The notes: a model not told the origin generated them from the sequence alone. A stretch of 64,000 bases of DNA from Weissella confusa (GCA_001436895.1 JQAY01000003.1:124001-188000), one strand, 5' to 3'; counted from the first letter of the stretch, positions 27,045 to 35,952 are shown. Program-made: numbers and translations.

Positions 27045-27339
27045 CTTGATCTCCCTTCAACGTAATCGCTGCCTTATCAATTTGAGCCAATTGTCCTTCT
27101 GATAAATAGGACTTATCAGCCAAGTCCTTCAAACTAGCAGGCGCACTGCCATTTTCGTTGCGGTACAAATCTACTTGTGTTTGCACGGTTTGTACCAAGG
27201 CTGTTTGTTGCTTACGTTCCGCAAATGCCCGAACGTGGTTAACGTTTGGTAATACCAGCAATACCAATAGTCCAATAATAAAAACAGTCGTGACAACTTC
27301 AATCAATGTGAATCCCTTGCGCTTGTTTTGCTTTACCAT
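27025..27339 (-). CDS. comGC: Major competence pseudopilin ComGC
   Basis: 104 residues from the ATG at 27339. The prepilin peptidase site G-FTLIE is followed by a hydrophobic helix VVTTVFIIGLLVLLVLP and a soluble tail with YRNENGSAPASL, typical of ComGC. It forms the body of the DNA-uptake pilus after cleavage by ComC. The start lies inside the comGB stop region (overlap of 7 bases), giving tight coupling. Confidence 0.93.
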   Translation of the reverse strand: MVKQNKRKGFTLIEVVTTVFIIGLLVLLVLPNVNHVRAFAERKQQTALVQTVQTQVDLYRNENGSAPASLKDLADKSYLSEGQLAQIDKAAITLKGDQVVAGKK

Positions 27340-28331
27340 GTCATTAAATCCCCCATATTTTGATACATCGGCATCAACATCAATAGATATAAGCCGACGA
27401 CAACTAACCCGATTACGCCAAAGCATAATGGTTGAATAATCAATAAATAACGACCAATCTGTCGTTCTAATAAGTCAAACTTCCGCTCAGCTAGCAGCTG
27501 GAACTCTTGACCAATTTCTTGTTGCTGTTTGCCTTTTGAAAACAGCAACTCACTCTCACGCGGTAATAACGGTACCTTCGTGACAAACTCGGCAATACTT
27601 TCGCCAGCTGTTAGTGATTTTTCTGCTAATTGACTAACTTCTTTTAGTACCCCACCTTCTTCTAAGCCTGCAAAGCGTTTGACGATGACAGAAAAACTGA
27701 CGCCGCTTGTTAACAGCAATCCCAACTGTAGTGAAATTTGATAATCCAGACTTAATCGGATGACTGGCCCAACTAACGGTAAGCGTCTGAGAACCACCAA
27801 TTTTCGCAACCAAGAATGCCGTCGCCACCAGACTATCCCAGTCACAGCAATGCCTATTAGCGTAACGGCGACTATTGATAAAACCACTGGCACCCCCACA
27901 AAAGTCGGCAATGCCATCCCCATGTTCGTGAACTCGGGTAAAAGGAACTGCACGAACACCGCAAATATAACAGCTAACAAACCAAACAGCACAATCGGAT
28001 ACATCAGTAACTGGCGCAATTTTTGAATTTGTCGCATTCGGCGTCGTTCACGACTGCCGATTTCAGCTAGAATTTCCATTAAATTGCCATGGACTACTGC
28101 AAAGGCTAACTCACGTCTGATTTCTGACCGAACATACGGTGTAACCAGTTGATAAAAATGCCGTCCTTCTCGCAACCCAGCAACAATCACTTGCAAATCC
28201 GGTCGCAATTTCGGCAGCAATGATTGGAGCGACACTAACGCTTTTTCTAAGTCATACCCAACGCTAATCAATTGGGCTAATGTCTCAAAAAAATCAACTT
28301 GCGCCGGTTTTGACCATCGTTTACTCTGCAT
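27333..28331 (-). CDS. comGB: Competence pseudopilus membrane protein ComGB
   Basis: 332 residues if it starts at the ATG at 28331; 343 from the upstream ATG at 28364. It is of the type II secretion F family (PilC-like), with two T2SSF repeats and three TM segments near residues 110-140, 155-180 and 305-330. It is the inner-membrane platform on which the pseudopilus is assembled. It overlaps comGA by 11 bases with the chosen start. Confidence 0.9.
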   Translation of the reverse strand: MQSKRWSKPAQVDFFETLAQLISVGYDLEKALVSLQSLLPKLRPDLQVIVAGLREGRHFYQLVTPYVRSEIRRELAFAVVHGNLMEILAEIGSRERRRMRQIQKLRQLLMYPIVLFGLLAVIFAVFVQFLLPEFTNMGMALPTFVGVPVVLSIVAVTLIGIAVTGIVWWRRHSWLRKLVVLRRLPLVGPVIRLSLDYQISLQLGLLLTSGVSFSVIVKRFAGLEEGGVLKEVSQLAEKSLTAGESIAEFVTKVPLLPRESELLFSKGKQQQEIGQEFQLLAERKFDLLERQIGRYLLIIQPLCFGVIGLVVVGLYLLMLMPMYQNMGDLMTW

Positions 28332-29217
28332 GCCAATCAGCCATCCTTTCTGCCAGTGCATCACCCGTTAGAACTGCTAAGTCAGCTGCCGTGTTGCCAT
28401 CCTGTATGACTAACTTCTGATAGACCATGCCTCCCATCACCTGACGCAACGTTCCAGCTGGAATACCAAAGTCACGTAACCGATGCCAGATACCCATATG
28501 CGACATCGCATGAATTGTACTGATAATTAAGTGCCCACTCAAAGCTGCTTCAACCACAATTTGCGCCGTTTGTGCATCTCGAATTTCGCCAATAATCATC
28601 ACGTCTGGATGATGACGTAATGCAAGCTTTAACAAATCCGGATAATCCATTTGTGCCGCCTTATTTACCTGTAATTGCAGAAAATTTGGTTGTACCACTT
28701 CGACCGGATCTTCGATAGTCAGAACCATTTTCTCTGCTAAATATCGATGGGCCAAGTAATGCAAGGTCGTTGTTTTGCCTGAGCCCATTTGTCCAGCCAA
28801 CAAAATCAACCCAGCACCATTCATCATCGTCTCACCGATAGCTGCAACATCGCTTTGTGACGTCAACTGGATATGCTGGTCATCAACAGCAAAAATCAAT
28901 CTCACCACAATTGATTCGCGATTCAAAAAATCTCCCACGCTGGAAATTCGTAAATACAGTTGCTCCTTATCAAGCAAATAACACCAGCGTCCCAGTTGCG
29001 GTCGCCGTGTTTCACTGATATCCATTTGCGCCTCAAACTTAATGTGACGAATCAACGCTTCACCATTCGCTAATGTCAGATTAGCTAATGGTTGAATACC
29101 GGTTGCTGTGTAACAAAAAACGCGGTATCCCGCTTCTCCCGGCATAACGTACAAATCACTTGCCCTTACCTGAGCAGCAGTTTGTACTAACGACGCAAAT
29201 TGTTTTTGAACGCTCAT
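28321..29217 (-). CDS. comGA: Competence traffic ATPase ComGA
   Basis: 298 residues, somewhat short but with all motifs of type II/IV secretion ATPases: Walker A GQMGSGKTTTLHY, Asp box TIEDPVE, Walker B MIIGEIRDAQTA, and His box GHLIISTIHA. It powers pseudopilus assembly for DNA uptake. It is the first comG gene, with a strong AAGGAGG site. The 94-bp leader has no canonical -35/-10; a competence sigma factor would be expected, and TCGAAAAATA (about 29270) is only loosely like a com box. Confidence 0.93.
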   Translation of the reverse strand: MSVQKQFASLVQTAAQVRASDLYVMPGEAGYRVFCYTATGIQPLANLTLANGEALIRHIKFEAQMDISETRRPQLGRWCYLLDKEQLYLRISSVGDFLNRESIVVRLIFAVDDQHIQLTSQSDVAAIGETMMNGAGLILLAGQMGSGKTTTLHYLAHRYLAEKMVLTIEDPVEVVQPNFLQLQVNKAAQMDYPDLLKLALRHHPDVMIIGEIRDAQTAQIVVEAALSGHLIISTIHAMSHMGIWHRLRDFGIPAGTLRQVMGGMVYQKLVIQDGNTAADLAVLTGDALAERMADWHAE

Positions 29218-29311
29218 ATCTCATTCACCTCCTTCGAAAAGAAAGAGGCCAAAACCACGATAATTTCCAATTATTTTTCGACTTGTTTTATTTCATAGGA
29301 TTTATGACAAC

Positions 29312-29344
29312 AAAAAACGCGTGATACACAAGGCATCACGCGTT
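29312..29344 (-). terminator. Terminator after the NCS2 permease gene
   Basis: On the minus strand AACGCGTGAT and ATCACGCGTT pair around a 9-base loop and are followed by TTTTTTG. Confidence 0.9.
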
Positions 29345-29356
29345 AAATATTGTTTA

Positions 29357-30811
29357 TTAATTAATTGCCAACGAAATGAAGTTAAGCAAGAACAGAATGG
29401 TCACAACCCACAAAATTGGGCTGATTTGGTTGAACTTGCGCTTCACACTCTTGATCAAAACATAGAAAATAAATCCGGCAGCGATACCGTATGAGATTGA
29501 GTAAGAGAAAGCCATGAAAGCTGATGTGAAGAATGCTGGAATCGCAATTTCAATATCATCCCATGTAATCAACTTAAACTCGTTCATCATCATAATACCG
29601 ACAACCACCAAAATTGGTGCCGTGGCGGCAGATGGAATCACGTTAACCAATGGTGCGGCAATAATCGCTAGCAAGAATCCAATAGAAATGACAACTGATG
29701 TCAAACCGGTACGACCACCAGCCTTGATTCCTGCTGACGCTTCGATAAACGTTGTCGTGTTTGATGTTCCGAAGATACCAGCAAACATCGTTGCGAACGT
29801 GTCGGCAACCAAACCACGATCCATCTTTGACTTGAAGCCCTTACCTTCGTAGAACTCCTTTTGGTCAGCTTCTGAGAAGATACCAGTCGTCATACCAGTC
29901 CCGATAAACGTTCCAATGGCGTCAAACAACCCTGACAATCCCATTGAGAAGACCGTCAAAACAACAATCAAAATGTGCTTTGGTGATGTAAACATTGACC
30001 ACAAACCATCAGGTCCAAGGGCTTGCCCAAAGATTGAGCCAAAGTCGTGGAACGTTGATGAGAATGATGCCATGGCATCAATGTGTGTGTTTGTCACACC
30101 CATTGGAATACCAATCACGGTCGTAATCAAAACAGAAAGCAAGAACGCACCTGGCACATTAGCAACGACCAACAAAACCAAAATGATTAAGCCAATCAAT
30201 CCCAACAAAACTGCTGGTTGCGCAAAAGTTGAGATTGATGGTGTCGTCCCACCGTTTGCTGTGATGCTCTCAATAACCTTGGCACCACCACCTTCAGTAA
30301 ATGGCTTACCATTCAACGTCATGATGTTTTGTGGATCAACCAAGAAGTTCAAGAAACCAGCGTTCTTCAAACCAATATAAGCGATAAACAAACCGATACC
30401 AGCCGCAATGGCGTGCTTCAATTGGTCGGGGATGGCCTTAACAATCATTGATCGGACCTTCGTCAATGTGATAATCACATCAACCAAACCAACCAAGAAA
30501 ACCATTCCCAAAGCTTGCTTCCACGTGTACCCCAGTCCGAAAACAATCGTGTACGTAAACATGGCTTGCATACCAATTGACGGTGCTAGGGCATATGGCA
30601 AATTAGCAAAAAGTCCTGTGATAAGAGTTCCCACAACAGCCGTCAAGATTGTTGCCAAGAAAACTCCCTGGCTTGGCATTCCTGTCATCGACAATACTGA
30701 AGGATTCAAGAAAATGATGTATGCCATCGCAACGAATGTTGTGATACCAGCAACCACTTCTGTTCGAACCGTCGTGTTGTTCTCTGACAACTTAAAAAAG
30801 CGTTCTAACAT
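29357..30811 (-). CDS. pbuG: NCS2 family purine (guanine/hypoxanthine) permease
   Basis: 484 residues from the ATG at 30811, six bases after AGGAGAG; the longer open frame reads into the leader RNA. It is an AzgA/PbuG-type transporter with about 12-14 TM segments. Seen are TEVVAGITTFVAMAYIIFLNP at the N-terminus (shown here in part: TFVAMAYIIFLNP), ALAPSIGMQAMFTYT, the FGTSNTTTFIEASAGI stretch, and PILVVVGIMM. It brings purine bases into the cell by proton symport. It is monocistronic, with its own promoter, a 180-base structured leader and a terminator. Adenine versus guanine/hypoxanthine preference cannot be read directly. Confidence 0.9.
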   Translation of the reverse strand: MLERFFKLSENNTTVRTEVVAGITTFVAMAYIIFLNPSVLSMTGMPSQGVFLATILTAVVGTLITGLFANLPYALAPSIGMQAMFTYTIVFGLGYTWKQALGMVFLVGLVDVIITLTKVRSMIVKAIPDQLKHAIAAGIGLFIAYIGLKNAGFLNFLVDPQNIMTLNGKPFTEGGGAKVIESITANGGTTPSISTFAQPAVLLGLIGLIILVLLVVANVPGAFLLSVLITTVIGIPMGVTNTHIDAMASFSSTFHDFGSIFGQALGPDGLWSMFTSPKHILIVVLTVFSMGLSGLFDAIGTFIGTGMTTGIFSEADQKEFYEGKGFKSKMDRGLVADTFATMFAGIFGTSNTTTFIEASAGIKAGGRTGLTSVVISIGFLLAIIAAPLVNVIPSAATAPILVVVGIMMMNEFKLITWDDIEIAIPAFFTSAFMAFSYSISYGIAAGFIFYVLIKSVKRKFNQISPILWVVTILFLLNFISLAIN

Positions 30812-30824
30812 GCTTATCTCTCCT

Positions 30825-30864
30825 AAAAAATCCTGTATCATTACGGTTCGCCAAATGATACAGG
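30825..30864 (-). terminator. Terminator-like hairpin directly upstream of pbuG
   Basis: CCTGTATCAT and ATGATACAGG form a perfect 10-bp stem followed by ATTTTTT and then, at once, the ribosome binding site AGGAGAG of pbuG. It is placed for transcription attenuation within the leader. Confidence 0.8.
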
Positions 30865-30992
30865 AAAAGAAAACGACGCCAAAAGAATTACTCTCGGCGT
30901 CGTTAACGGTGTCCAGCATATAGATATGCCTAAACACGTTTTGTTCCGAGTCTGTGGCGAAACACGTTAACGACTCAAGTTATTAATAATTG
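30865..30992 (-). promoter_or_regulatory. Structured pbuG leader (candidate riboswitch/attenuator)
   Basis: Transcribed on the minus strand. GTCGTTAACGTGT (30974-30962) can pair over 13 bp with ACACCGTTAACGAC (30912-30899, one bulge). The same ACACCGTT can instead pair with a second AACGTGT copy (30940-30934). The P1 3' arm also overlaps the 5' arm of a further hairpin ACGACGCC/GGCGTCGT (30873-30903), followed by TTTCTTTT. Between them are a GCATA/TATGC hairpin and a CTCGG/CCGAG pairing option. The classical purine-riboswitch core motifs are absent. Confidence 0.6.
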
Positions 30993-30998
30993 TTTACT

Positions 30999-31027
30999 AC
31001 TTTATCGCTTTTTGTTCACATCGTCAA
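30999..31027 (-). promoter_or_regulatory. Promoter of pbuG
   Basis: Minus strand TTGACG (31022-31027), 17 bases, TAAAGT (30999-31004). It starts just after the yebC terminator and would give a leader of about 180 bases. Confidence 0.65.
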
Positions 31028-31040
31028 CTTTTGCGCCTAC

Positions 31041-31070
31041 AAAAAAACCGACCAAATTTGGTCGGTTTTT
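31041..31070 (-). terminator. Terminator after yebC
   Basis: AAAACCGACC-AAATTT-GGTCGGTTTT palindrome with a T run on the minus strand, 11 bases after the yebC stop. Confidence 0.85.
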
Positions 31071-31080
31071 CATAAGATGA

Positions 31081-31803
31081 TTACTCAGCAGTCGTGAAGA
31101 CAGCTTGTACGTCATCGTTTTCTTCAAGTTCATCAACCAAGCTAGCCAATGATGCTTGCTTATCCTCAGGCACTGCCATTGGGTTTTGTGCAACCATCGT
31201 AACTTCGTCGTTGACCAAAGTGTAACCCTTTGCTTCCAAAGCATCACGTACTTCTGGGAATGACTTAGGGTCCGTGTAGATTTCGAATTGGTCATCGTAA
31301 GTCTTCATGTCTTCGGCACCAGCCTCCAACATGTCTTCAAACAATTGATCTTCATCGATATCGTTGTCTTCAGTACGCTCGATTTCAATGTAACCCTTAC
31401 GGTCGAATTGGAATGAAACTGATCCAGTCGTTCCCAATTCACCACCGAAGTGCTTGAACGTTGAACGAACTGAAGCAGCCGTACGGTTGATGTTATCAGT
31501 CAAGGCTTGAACCAAAACGGCCACACCGGCTGGTCCGTAACCTTCGTACGTCAACTCTTGGTAGTTAGCGCCACCGGCACCAGAAGCCTTATCCAAGGCA
31601 CGTTGGATGTTATCCTTAGGCATGTTAGCTGCCTTAGCCTTGTCGATAACCAAACGCAATGAAGCGTTTGAGTCTGGATCTACACCGCCAGCCTTAGCTG
31701 CCGTGTACAAATCGCGGGCAAGCTTTTGGAAGATCTTACCACGCTTTGCGTCTTGGGCGTTCTTACGTCCTTGAATGTTATGCCACTTACTGTGTCCTGA
31801 CAT
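31081..31803 (-). CDS. yebC: YebC/PmpR family regulatory or translation factor
   Basis: 240 residues, standard length. It opens with the signature [20 protein letters not shown] and has [18 protein letters not shown] and [19 protein letters not shown]. The family includes DNA-binding regulators and, more recently recognised, ribosome-associated factors that help with proline stretches. It is monocistronic, with its own promoter region and terminator, lying between recD2 and the purine permease gene. Confidence 0.93.
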   Translation of the reverse strand: MSGHSKWHNIQGRKNAQDAKRGKIFQKLARDLYTAAKAGGVDPDSNASLRLVIDKAKAANMPKDNIQRALDKASGAGGANYQELTYEGYGPAGVAVLVQALTDNINRTAASVRSTFKHFGGELGTTGSVSFQFDRKGYIEIERTEDNDIDEDQLFEDMLEAGAEDMKTYDDQFEIYTDPKSFPEVRDALEAKGYTLVNDEVTMVAQNPMAVPEDKQASLASLVDELEENDDVQAVFTTAE

Positions 31804-31840
31804 TTCAGAAACCCCTTTTCATTCGAAAATTTATCGCTTA

Positions 31841-31880
31841 ATTTTAGCACAATTCACTAGTGCTTGACTAGTAGATTATA
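31841..31880 (-). promoter_or_regulatory. Two extended -10 promoters for yebC
   Basis: On the minus strand TTGTGCTATAAT (ending at 31875) and TTGTGCTAAAAT (ending at 31841) are near copies, each with a TGC extended -10. Between them is a duplicated ACTAGT (31856-31861 and 31867-31872) that could form an operator dyad. Confidence 0.5.
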
Positions 31881-31916
31881 GCACAATGTTAGTCACGCGC
31901 TACCGTTACATCCTTA

Positions 31917-34454
31917 TTAAGGCATGAAGTCGTATGGCGTCATGTCTGCCATCCCCACATTTGGGTCAATTGATTCATCCATAATTTTAGCAATTGTGAG
32001 CAAATCGTCATCATCTTCGGCAACAGCCTGGACAATTTCATCAACCACTGGCGTATCGTCAATGGTTGTATTTTCCTCGTCCACTGGTACAACCGCCACT
32101 GGCTTTTGATTAATTGCGTTGACCGCTGCCAATGATTTATCATCGTCCGGCACATCCGGCAGTTGACCATCCTGTGCCTGTTGAAGGCGTTCCTGCAACG
32201 TCGTGTGTCGATTGACACCCTCTGTTTCAGCCGCACGTTGATAGGCACTGACATCACCGATAAGGACCAATGATTCACTGGCACGTGTTAACCCGGTATA
32301 CAGCAGGTTACGTTGTAGCATACGGCTAAATGCATTAACAAGTGGCATGATGACCAACTTATACTCAGCACCCTGTGCCTTGTGAATCGTCGTCGCATAC
32401 GCTAGCGTCAATTGATTCCAGTTCTGGCGCGTATACTCAACCTCGCCGGTATCAAAAGCCACTGTAATGTTATCCGTATTATCCTCGTTGCTTTTATCCT
32501 TCGCCAACATAATCGCCGTAATGTAGCCAATATCGCCATTAAACACGTTATGTTCTGGATCATTGGCCGTCTGCATAACCTTATCCCCAACGCGGAAGTT
32601 GAACTCCAGCTCACCAAGTTTCATGTGAATTTCACGTTTCTTGGCCGTCATCGGATTAAAGATTTCTTGGGCCACGGCATTCAGATTGTGAACACCGGCT
32701 GGCGTACGATACATCGGCGCTAAGATTTGCATATCAGCGACTGAATTACCACGTTCCTTCCAACTCGTCGCAATCTGCTCAACCATACGGGGCACTTGAT
32801 TTGTCTGTGCCGGGAAAAATGATCGGTCAGACTGGCGCTCGGTAAAGTTCGCAGGCAAGACACCACTCTTCACTGAACTAGCTAGTTCAATGATTGTTGA
32901 CCCCTTACCCTGACGGTGAATCGTCTCCAACTCACGATAATTCAACAATCCACTGGCCAACAAATCGTAGAATACACGGCCTGGGCCAACAGATGGTAAT
33001 TGATCCTTATCGCCGACCAAAATAACTTGCATCCCATTTGGAATCGCACGTAACAACAAATCGAATAGTTGCGTATCAACCATCGACATTTCATCAATGA
33101 CCAGCAGACGACCACTCAATTCCTCAATATCAATATCGTCTGTATTTTCGCGCCCAGTAATACCCAACAGACGGTGAATCGTGGAAGCCGGCATGCCAGT
33201 TGATTCAGAAAGTCGCTTCGCTGCACGACCAGTTGGCGCTGCTAAACGAATGCTCTCACTAATTTCATCCCACTTCATACCTTCGTCTTGTAGTAGCTTC
33301 TTAAGCGTCGCCACCACACCGTTGATAATGGTCGTCTTTCCTGTACCCGGTCCACCAGTGAGGATAAAGAGATTACTCATCAAAGCAGCAATCATCGCAT
33401 CGCGCTGCACATCGTCATATGGAAACGGATTTTCTTCCTCGACTTCAGCCAATTGTTTTACAACATCAGCTCGTTTGTATTCGCTGTTCTTCGTTTTACT
33501 TAGACGCACCATACGTTGCGCAATTTCACGTTCAGCTTCAAACAACGCCTTAATGTACAAGTTCTGTCCGTCGGCAATGACGATACCGTCAGAAGTTAAT
33601 GTCAATAACGCGCGCTTAATCAACGCTGGATCAATGCGTGCATTTTGAGAACGCTCTAGAATTTGTTGGGTGGTTTGTAGCAACGCTTCCACTTGCATAA
33701 ACGTGTCACCAGACTCAAATGTCGCCTGGTTAATCGCTGAAATAACCCCCGCTTGGATACGTCGCGCGTCCAACGCATCAATCCCCTGCTGAGCTGCAAG
33801 TCGATCGATACGTGCAAATGAAACGCCCTCAATATCAATAACCATTTGATAAGGGTTTGTTTTTAAAATCTGTAAAGTTTGCTGCTGATACTTTTGGTAA
33901 ATCACGGTGGCCAATGCTGAACCGAACCCATAATCATTAAGGGCAATGATGGCGCGTTCCATACCGTCCGATTGTTGCAACTGCTTCACGATGACTTCTT
34001 GCAATTTTGTTGAAATACCCGTTTCAATCAAAACGTCTGGTGATTCCAAAATCTTATCAATCGCTTCAATCCCCAGGTCGTCTACAATCTTCGTTGCCGT
34101 CGCTTTTCCAACCCCTGGAAATTGGTCACCTGACAAATACGCCACCAAACCAGACGTCGTACTGGCCGCCTGACGTTGATAGTTTTGCGCTGCAAACTGG
34201 ACCCCGTAGCGGGCGTGCGTTGTTAGACGACCCTTAAACTCATAACTGGCACCAATTTGAATATCACCAAAACTACCAGTCACCGTTAACTCAGTATCAT
34301 CATAATCGAAATTTTGATCTGCCACTTCGATAATCATGACCTTATAAAAAGAATCTTGGGCAGCAAACAGAATATTCTTCACTTGGCCAGTAACTGTCGG
34401 TGTCTCATCCGATGCCGCTGGGCCATCGAACAAACTAGTTTGACTCTGACTCAT
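31917..34454 (-). CDS. recD2: SF1B helicase RecD2
   Basis: 845 residues. An N-terminal OB-like and helix-hairpin-helix region (about 1-330) precedes the helicase core with Walker A LTGGPGTGKTTIING, Walker B VIDEMSMVD, and motif VI-like LTLAYATTIHKAQGAEY and LYTGLTRA. It is RecBCD-independent RecD2, a 5'-3' DNA helicase in repair. The acidic C-terminal tail (about 740-845, rich in Asp/Glu/Val) is unusually long. It overlaps the TPR gene by 20 bases, in the usual order TPR-recD2. Confidence 0.93.
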   Translation of the reverse strand: MSQSQTSLFDGPAASDETPTVTGQVKNILFAAQDSFYKVMIIEVADQNFDYDDTELTVTGSFGDIQIGASYEFKGRLTTHARYGVQFAAQNYQRQAASTTSGLVAYLSGDQFPGVGKATATKIVDDLGIEAIDKILESPDVLIETGISTKLQEVIVKQLQQSDGMERAIIALNDYGFGSALATVIYQKYQQQTLQILKTNPYQMVIDIEGVSFARIDRLAAQQGIDALDARRIQAGVISAINQATFESGDTFMQVEALLQTTQQILERSQNARIDPALIKRALLTLTSDGIVIADGQNLYIKALFEAEREIAQRMVRLSKTKNSEYKRADVVKQLAEVEEENPFPYDDVQRDAMIAALMSNLFILTGGPGTGKTTIINGVVATLKKLLQDEGMKWDEISESIRLAAPTGRAAKRLSESTGMPASTIHRLLGITGRENTDDIDIEELSGRLLVIDEMSMVDTQLFDLLLRAIPNGMQVILVGDKDQLPSVGPGRVFYDLLASGLLNYRELETIHRQGKGSTIIELASSVKSGVLPANFTERQSDRSFFPAQTNQVPRMVEQIATSWKERGNSVADMQILAPMYRTPAGVHNLNAVAQEIFNPMTAKKREIHMKLGELEFNFRVGDKVMQTANDPEHNVFNGDIGYITAIMLAKDKSNEDNTDNITVAFDTGEVEYTRQNWNQLTLAYATTIHKAQGAEYKLVIMPLVNAFSRMLQRNLLYTGLTRASESLVLIGDVSAYQRAAETEGVNRHTTLQERLQQAQDGQLPDVPDDDKSLAAVNAINQKPVAVVPVDEENTTIDDTPVVDEIVQAVAEDDDDLLTIAKIMDESIDPNVGMADMTPYDFMP

Positions 34455-35103
34455 CTACGCGACTCCCTGATAGTAGTTGTACGATTTCATCCAATCGTTG
34501 TGCTTGAGCACGGTATCGTTCCATATCAATCATTTCAGCCGTTGCTGACCATTGATTCTCGCGGTCACCGTCAACGATTGCAATAATACCTCGACCAAAA
34601 TTTGCGTCAAAATTCATTGGATCCACATGAATAGCGTCATTAAACGCAGTTGTTGCCTTATCCATGTTTTGCAAACCAAGCCAAATGTTACCGAGTAGCA
34701 CTTGGGCTGCAACGTCTTCTGGTTGTTGCTCAACTGCCGTCAACGCAAACACCAATGCCTTTTGGAATTGATTTTGTGCATACCATGCTTGTGCTTGCAT
34801 AACCGTTGCATCATGCAAAATCTCCAAATCAGTGATTTTGGCGAAAAACTCATTTGCGCGCGCATAATCCCCAGCAACATAATAAACGTTCCCTGCTGCG
34901 TAGAGTAGATTTTGCAACGCTTCATCGTTCGCTTGGAACAAGCCCAAGCTCTTCAAAGCTAATTCTTCAGCTTCCACAAGATTTTCCGTGGCAACCAAAA
35001 CAGCCACCAAGTCTGCATAGGCTTGCCAGTTGTCTGGGTTAGCGTTAATCTCACTTACCAAGCGAGCGATATCTGCTTGTGCTGCATTTTCTGGTTGCGT
35101 CAT
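34435..35103 (-). CDS. Tetratricopeptide repeat protein
   Basis: 222 residues with about four TPR-like helix pairs, for example NPDNWQAYADLVAVLVATENLVEAEELALKSL (in part: YADLVAVLVATENLVEAEEL) and PEDVAAQVLLGNIWLGLQNMDKA. TPR arrays mediate protein contacts; no enzymatic residues are visible. It lies between a histidine phosphatase gene and recD2, an arrangement common in lactobacilli; its partner is unknown. Confidence 0.85.
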   Translation of the reverse strand: MTQPENAAQADIARLVSEINANPDNWQAYADLVAVLVATENLVEAEELALKSLGLFQANDEALQNLLYAAGNVYYVAGDYARANEFFAKITDLEILHDATVMQAQAWYAQNQFQKALVFALTAVEQQPEDVAAQVLLGNIWLGLQNMDKATTAFNDAIHVDPMNFDANFGRGIIAIVDGDRENQWSATAEMIDMERYRAQAQRLDEIVQLLSGSRVDESESN

Positions 35104-35123
35104 CTTAAAAATCCTTCTTCTCT

Positions 35124-35786
35124 TTAAATTGTATTTGAGGCATCACTTGCGACACCCAAATAACTTGTATCATTTCGTGTAATTTCCGTAAATGTGTGCC
35201 CATCATGCGTTTCTAGGATAGACGTACTTGTGTTACCCAAGCCACCTCGTGCACGCAAATCCGCCAATGGAATACCAATTAGGCCACCCATTCCCGTCGT
35301 CAAAGCAGCGCCGTGGCTGAAGAAGACCAAATTCACATCTTCACCACCGTACGTGGCAACAGCCTCTTCAACTGCCTCACGGAAACGCTTTTGAACACTT
35401 TCGAATGACTCAGATCCTTCAACCTGACTCGCATCGAACTTCTCTGGGTGGTTACGAGAAGCATCGTACATGTCATACCAGCCTTCTTGAACTTCACCAA
35501 AGCTCATGCCTTCCCAAACGCCGAATGAAAACTCCTTCAAACCGTCCATAAACGTCAATTCAGGGCGCTTGTTAAGCATTGCCAACGTTTCTTCGGCCGT
35601 GATGCGAGCTCGCTTGATTGGACTTGAAAAGGCGTGTGCGAATTCAATATCTTTCAAGTGGTTACCAAGCATCTTGATTTGATCGTATGATTCAGGCAAC
35701 AGCGGTGAATCACCACCCGCTCCTTGAAAACGGCCTTCTGCGTTCCATTCTGTTTTACCGTGGCGGATGAAGTATAGCTTCGTCAT
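35124..35786 (-). CDS. Histidine phosphatase (phosphoglycerate mutase) family protein
   Basis: 220 residues from the ATG at 35786, preceded by AAGGAG. The N-terminal phospho-histidine motif is FIRHGKTEWN (His9 nucleophile region), with SSPIKRARITAEE, and the second catalytic His is in VFFSHGAAL. It is more like broad phosphatases (GpmB/PhoE/CobC type) than glycolytic mutase; substrate is not known. It has its own promoter and a 140-base structured leader, and heads the operon gpm-like, TPR, recD2. Confidence 0.88.
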   Translation of the reverse strand: MTKLYFIRHGKTEWNAEGRFQGAGGDSPLLPESYDQIKMLGNHLKDIEFAHAFSSPIKRARITAEETLAMLNKRPELTFMDGLKEFSFGVWEGMSFGEVQEGWYDMYDASRNHPEKFDASQVEGSESFESVQKRFREAVEEAVATYGGEDVNLVFFSHGAALTTGMGGLIGIPLADLRARGGLGNTSTSILETHDGHTFTEITRNDTSYLGVASDASNTI

Positions 35787-35917
35787 GCGTTGGTCTCCTT
35801 CTCTTTGATTGGTTATGTATTTAGGTTTGGTGGTTTGTGTCCGTCCTGACGGCCGAAGAGAGTCCCACATTTCTATGCCTCGACGCAACGCGTCGACACT
35901 AACCACAAAAACTTATA
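35787..35917 (-). promoter_or_regulatory. Branched leader RNA upstream of the histidine phosphatase gene
   Basis: GTGGTTAGTGTC (35906-35895) pairs with GACACAAACCAC (35841-35830), with a single A-A mismatch. This long-range stem encloses CGACGC-GTT-GCGTCG (35881-35895) and CCGT-CAGG-ACGG (about 35841-35853). No T run follows, so a terminator is unlikely; translational control or an independent small RNA are the options. No known RNA family was recognised. Confidence 0.45.
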
Positions 35918-35923
35918 CCTCCC

Positions 35924-35952
35924 ATTATAGACGTAAAAACGCCGAGAGACAA
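35924..35952 (-). promoter_or_regulatory. Promoter of the histidine phosphatase operon
   Basis: Minus strand TTGTCT (35947-35952), 17 bases, TATAAT (35924-35929). The -35 lies inside the ileS terminator hairpin, so the terminator and promoter overlap. Confidence 0.6.

Noticed and set aside
30812..30998. Classical purine riboswitch before the NCS2 permease
   Set aside because: I looked for the conserved GATATGG, GTTTCTACC and CCGTAAA blocks in order and they are not there; only a stray CCGTAA lies in the terminator loop.
33181..33648. 155-residue plus-strand ORF
   Set aside because: Antisense shadow of recD2 helicase motifs; many similar long shadows occur opposite FtsZ, NCS2 permease and pyruvate kinase.
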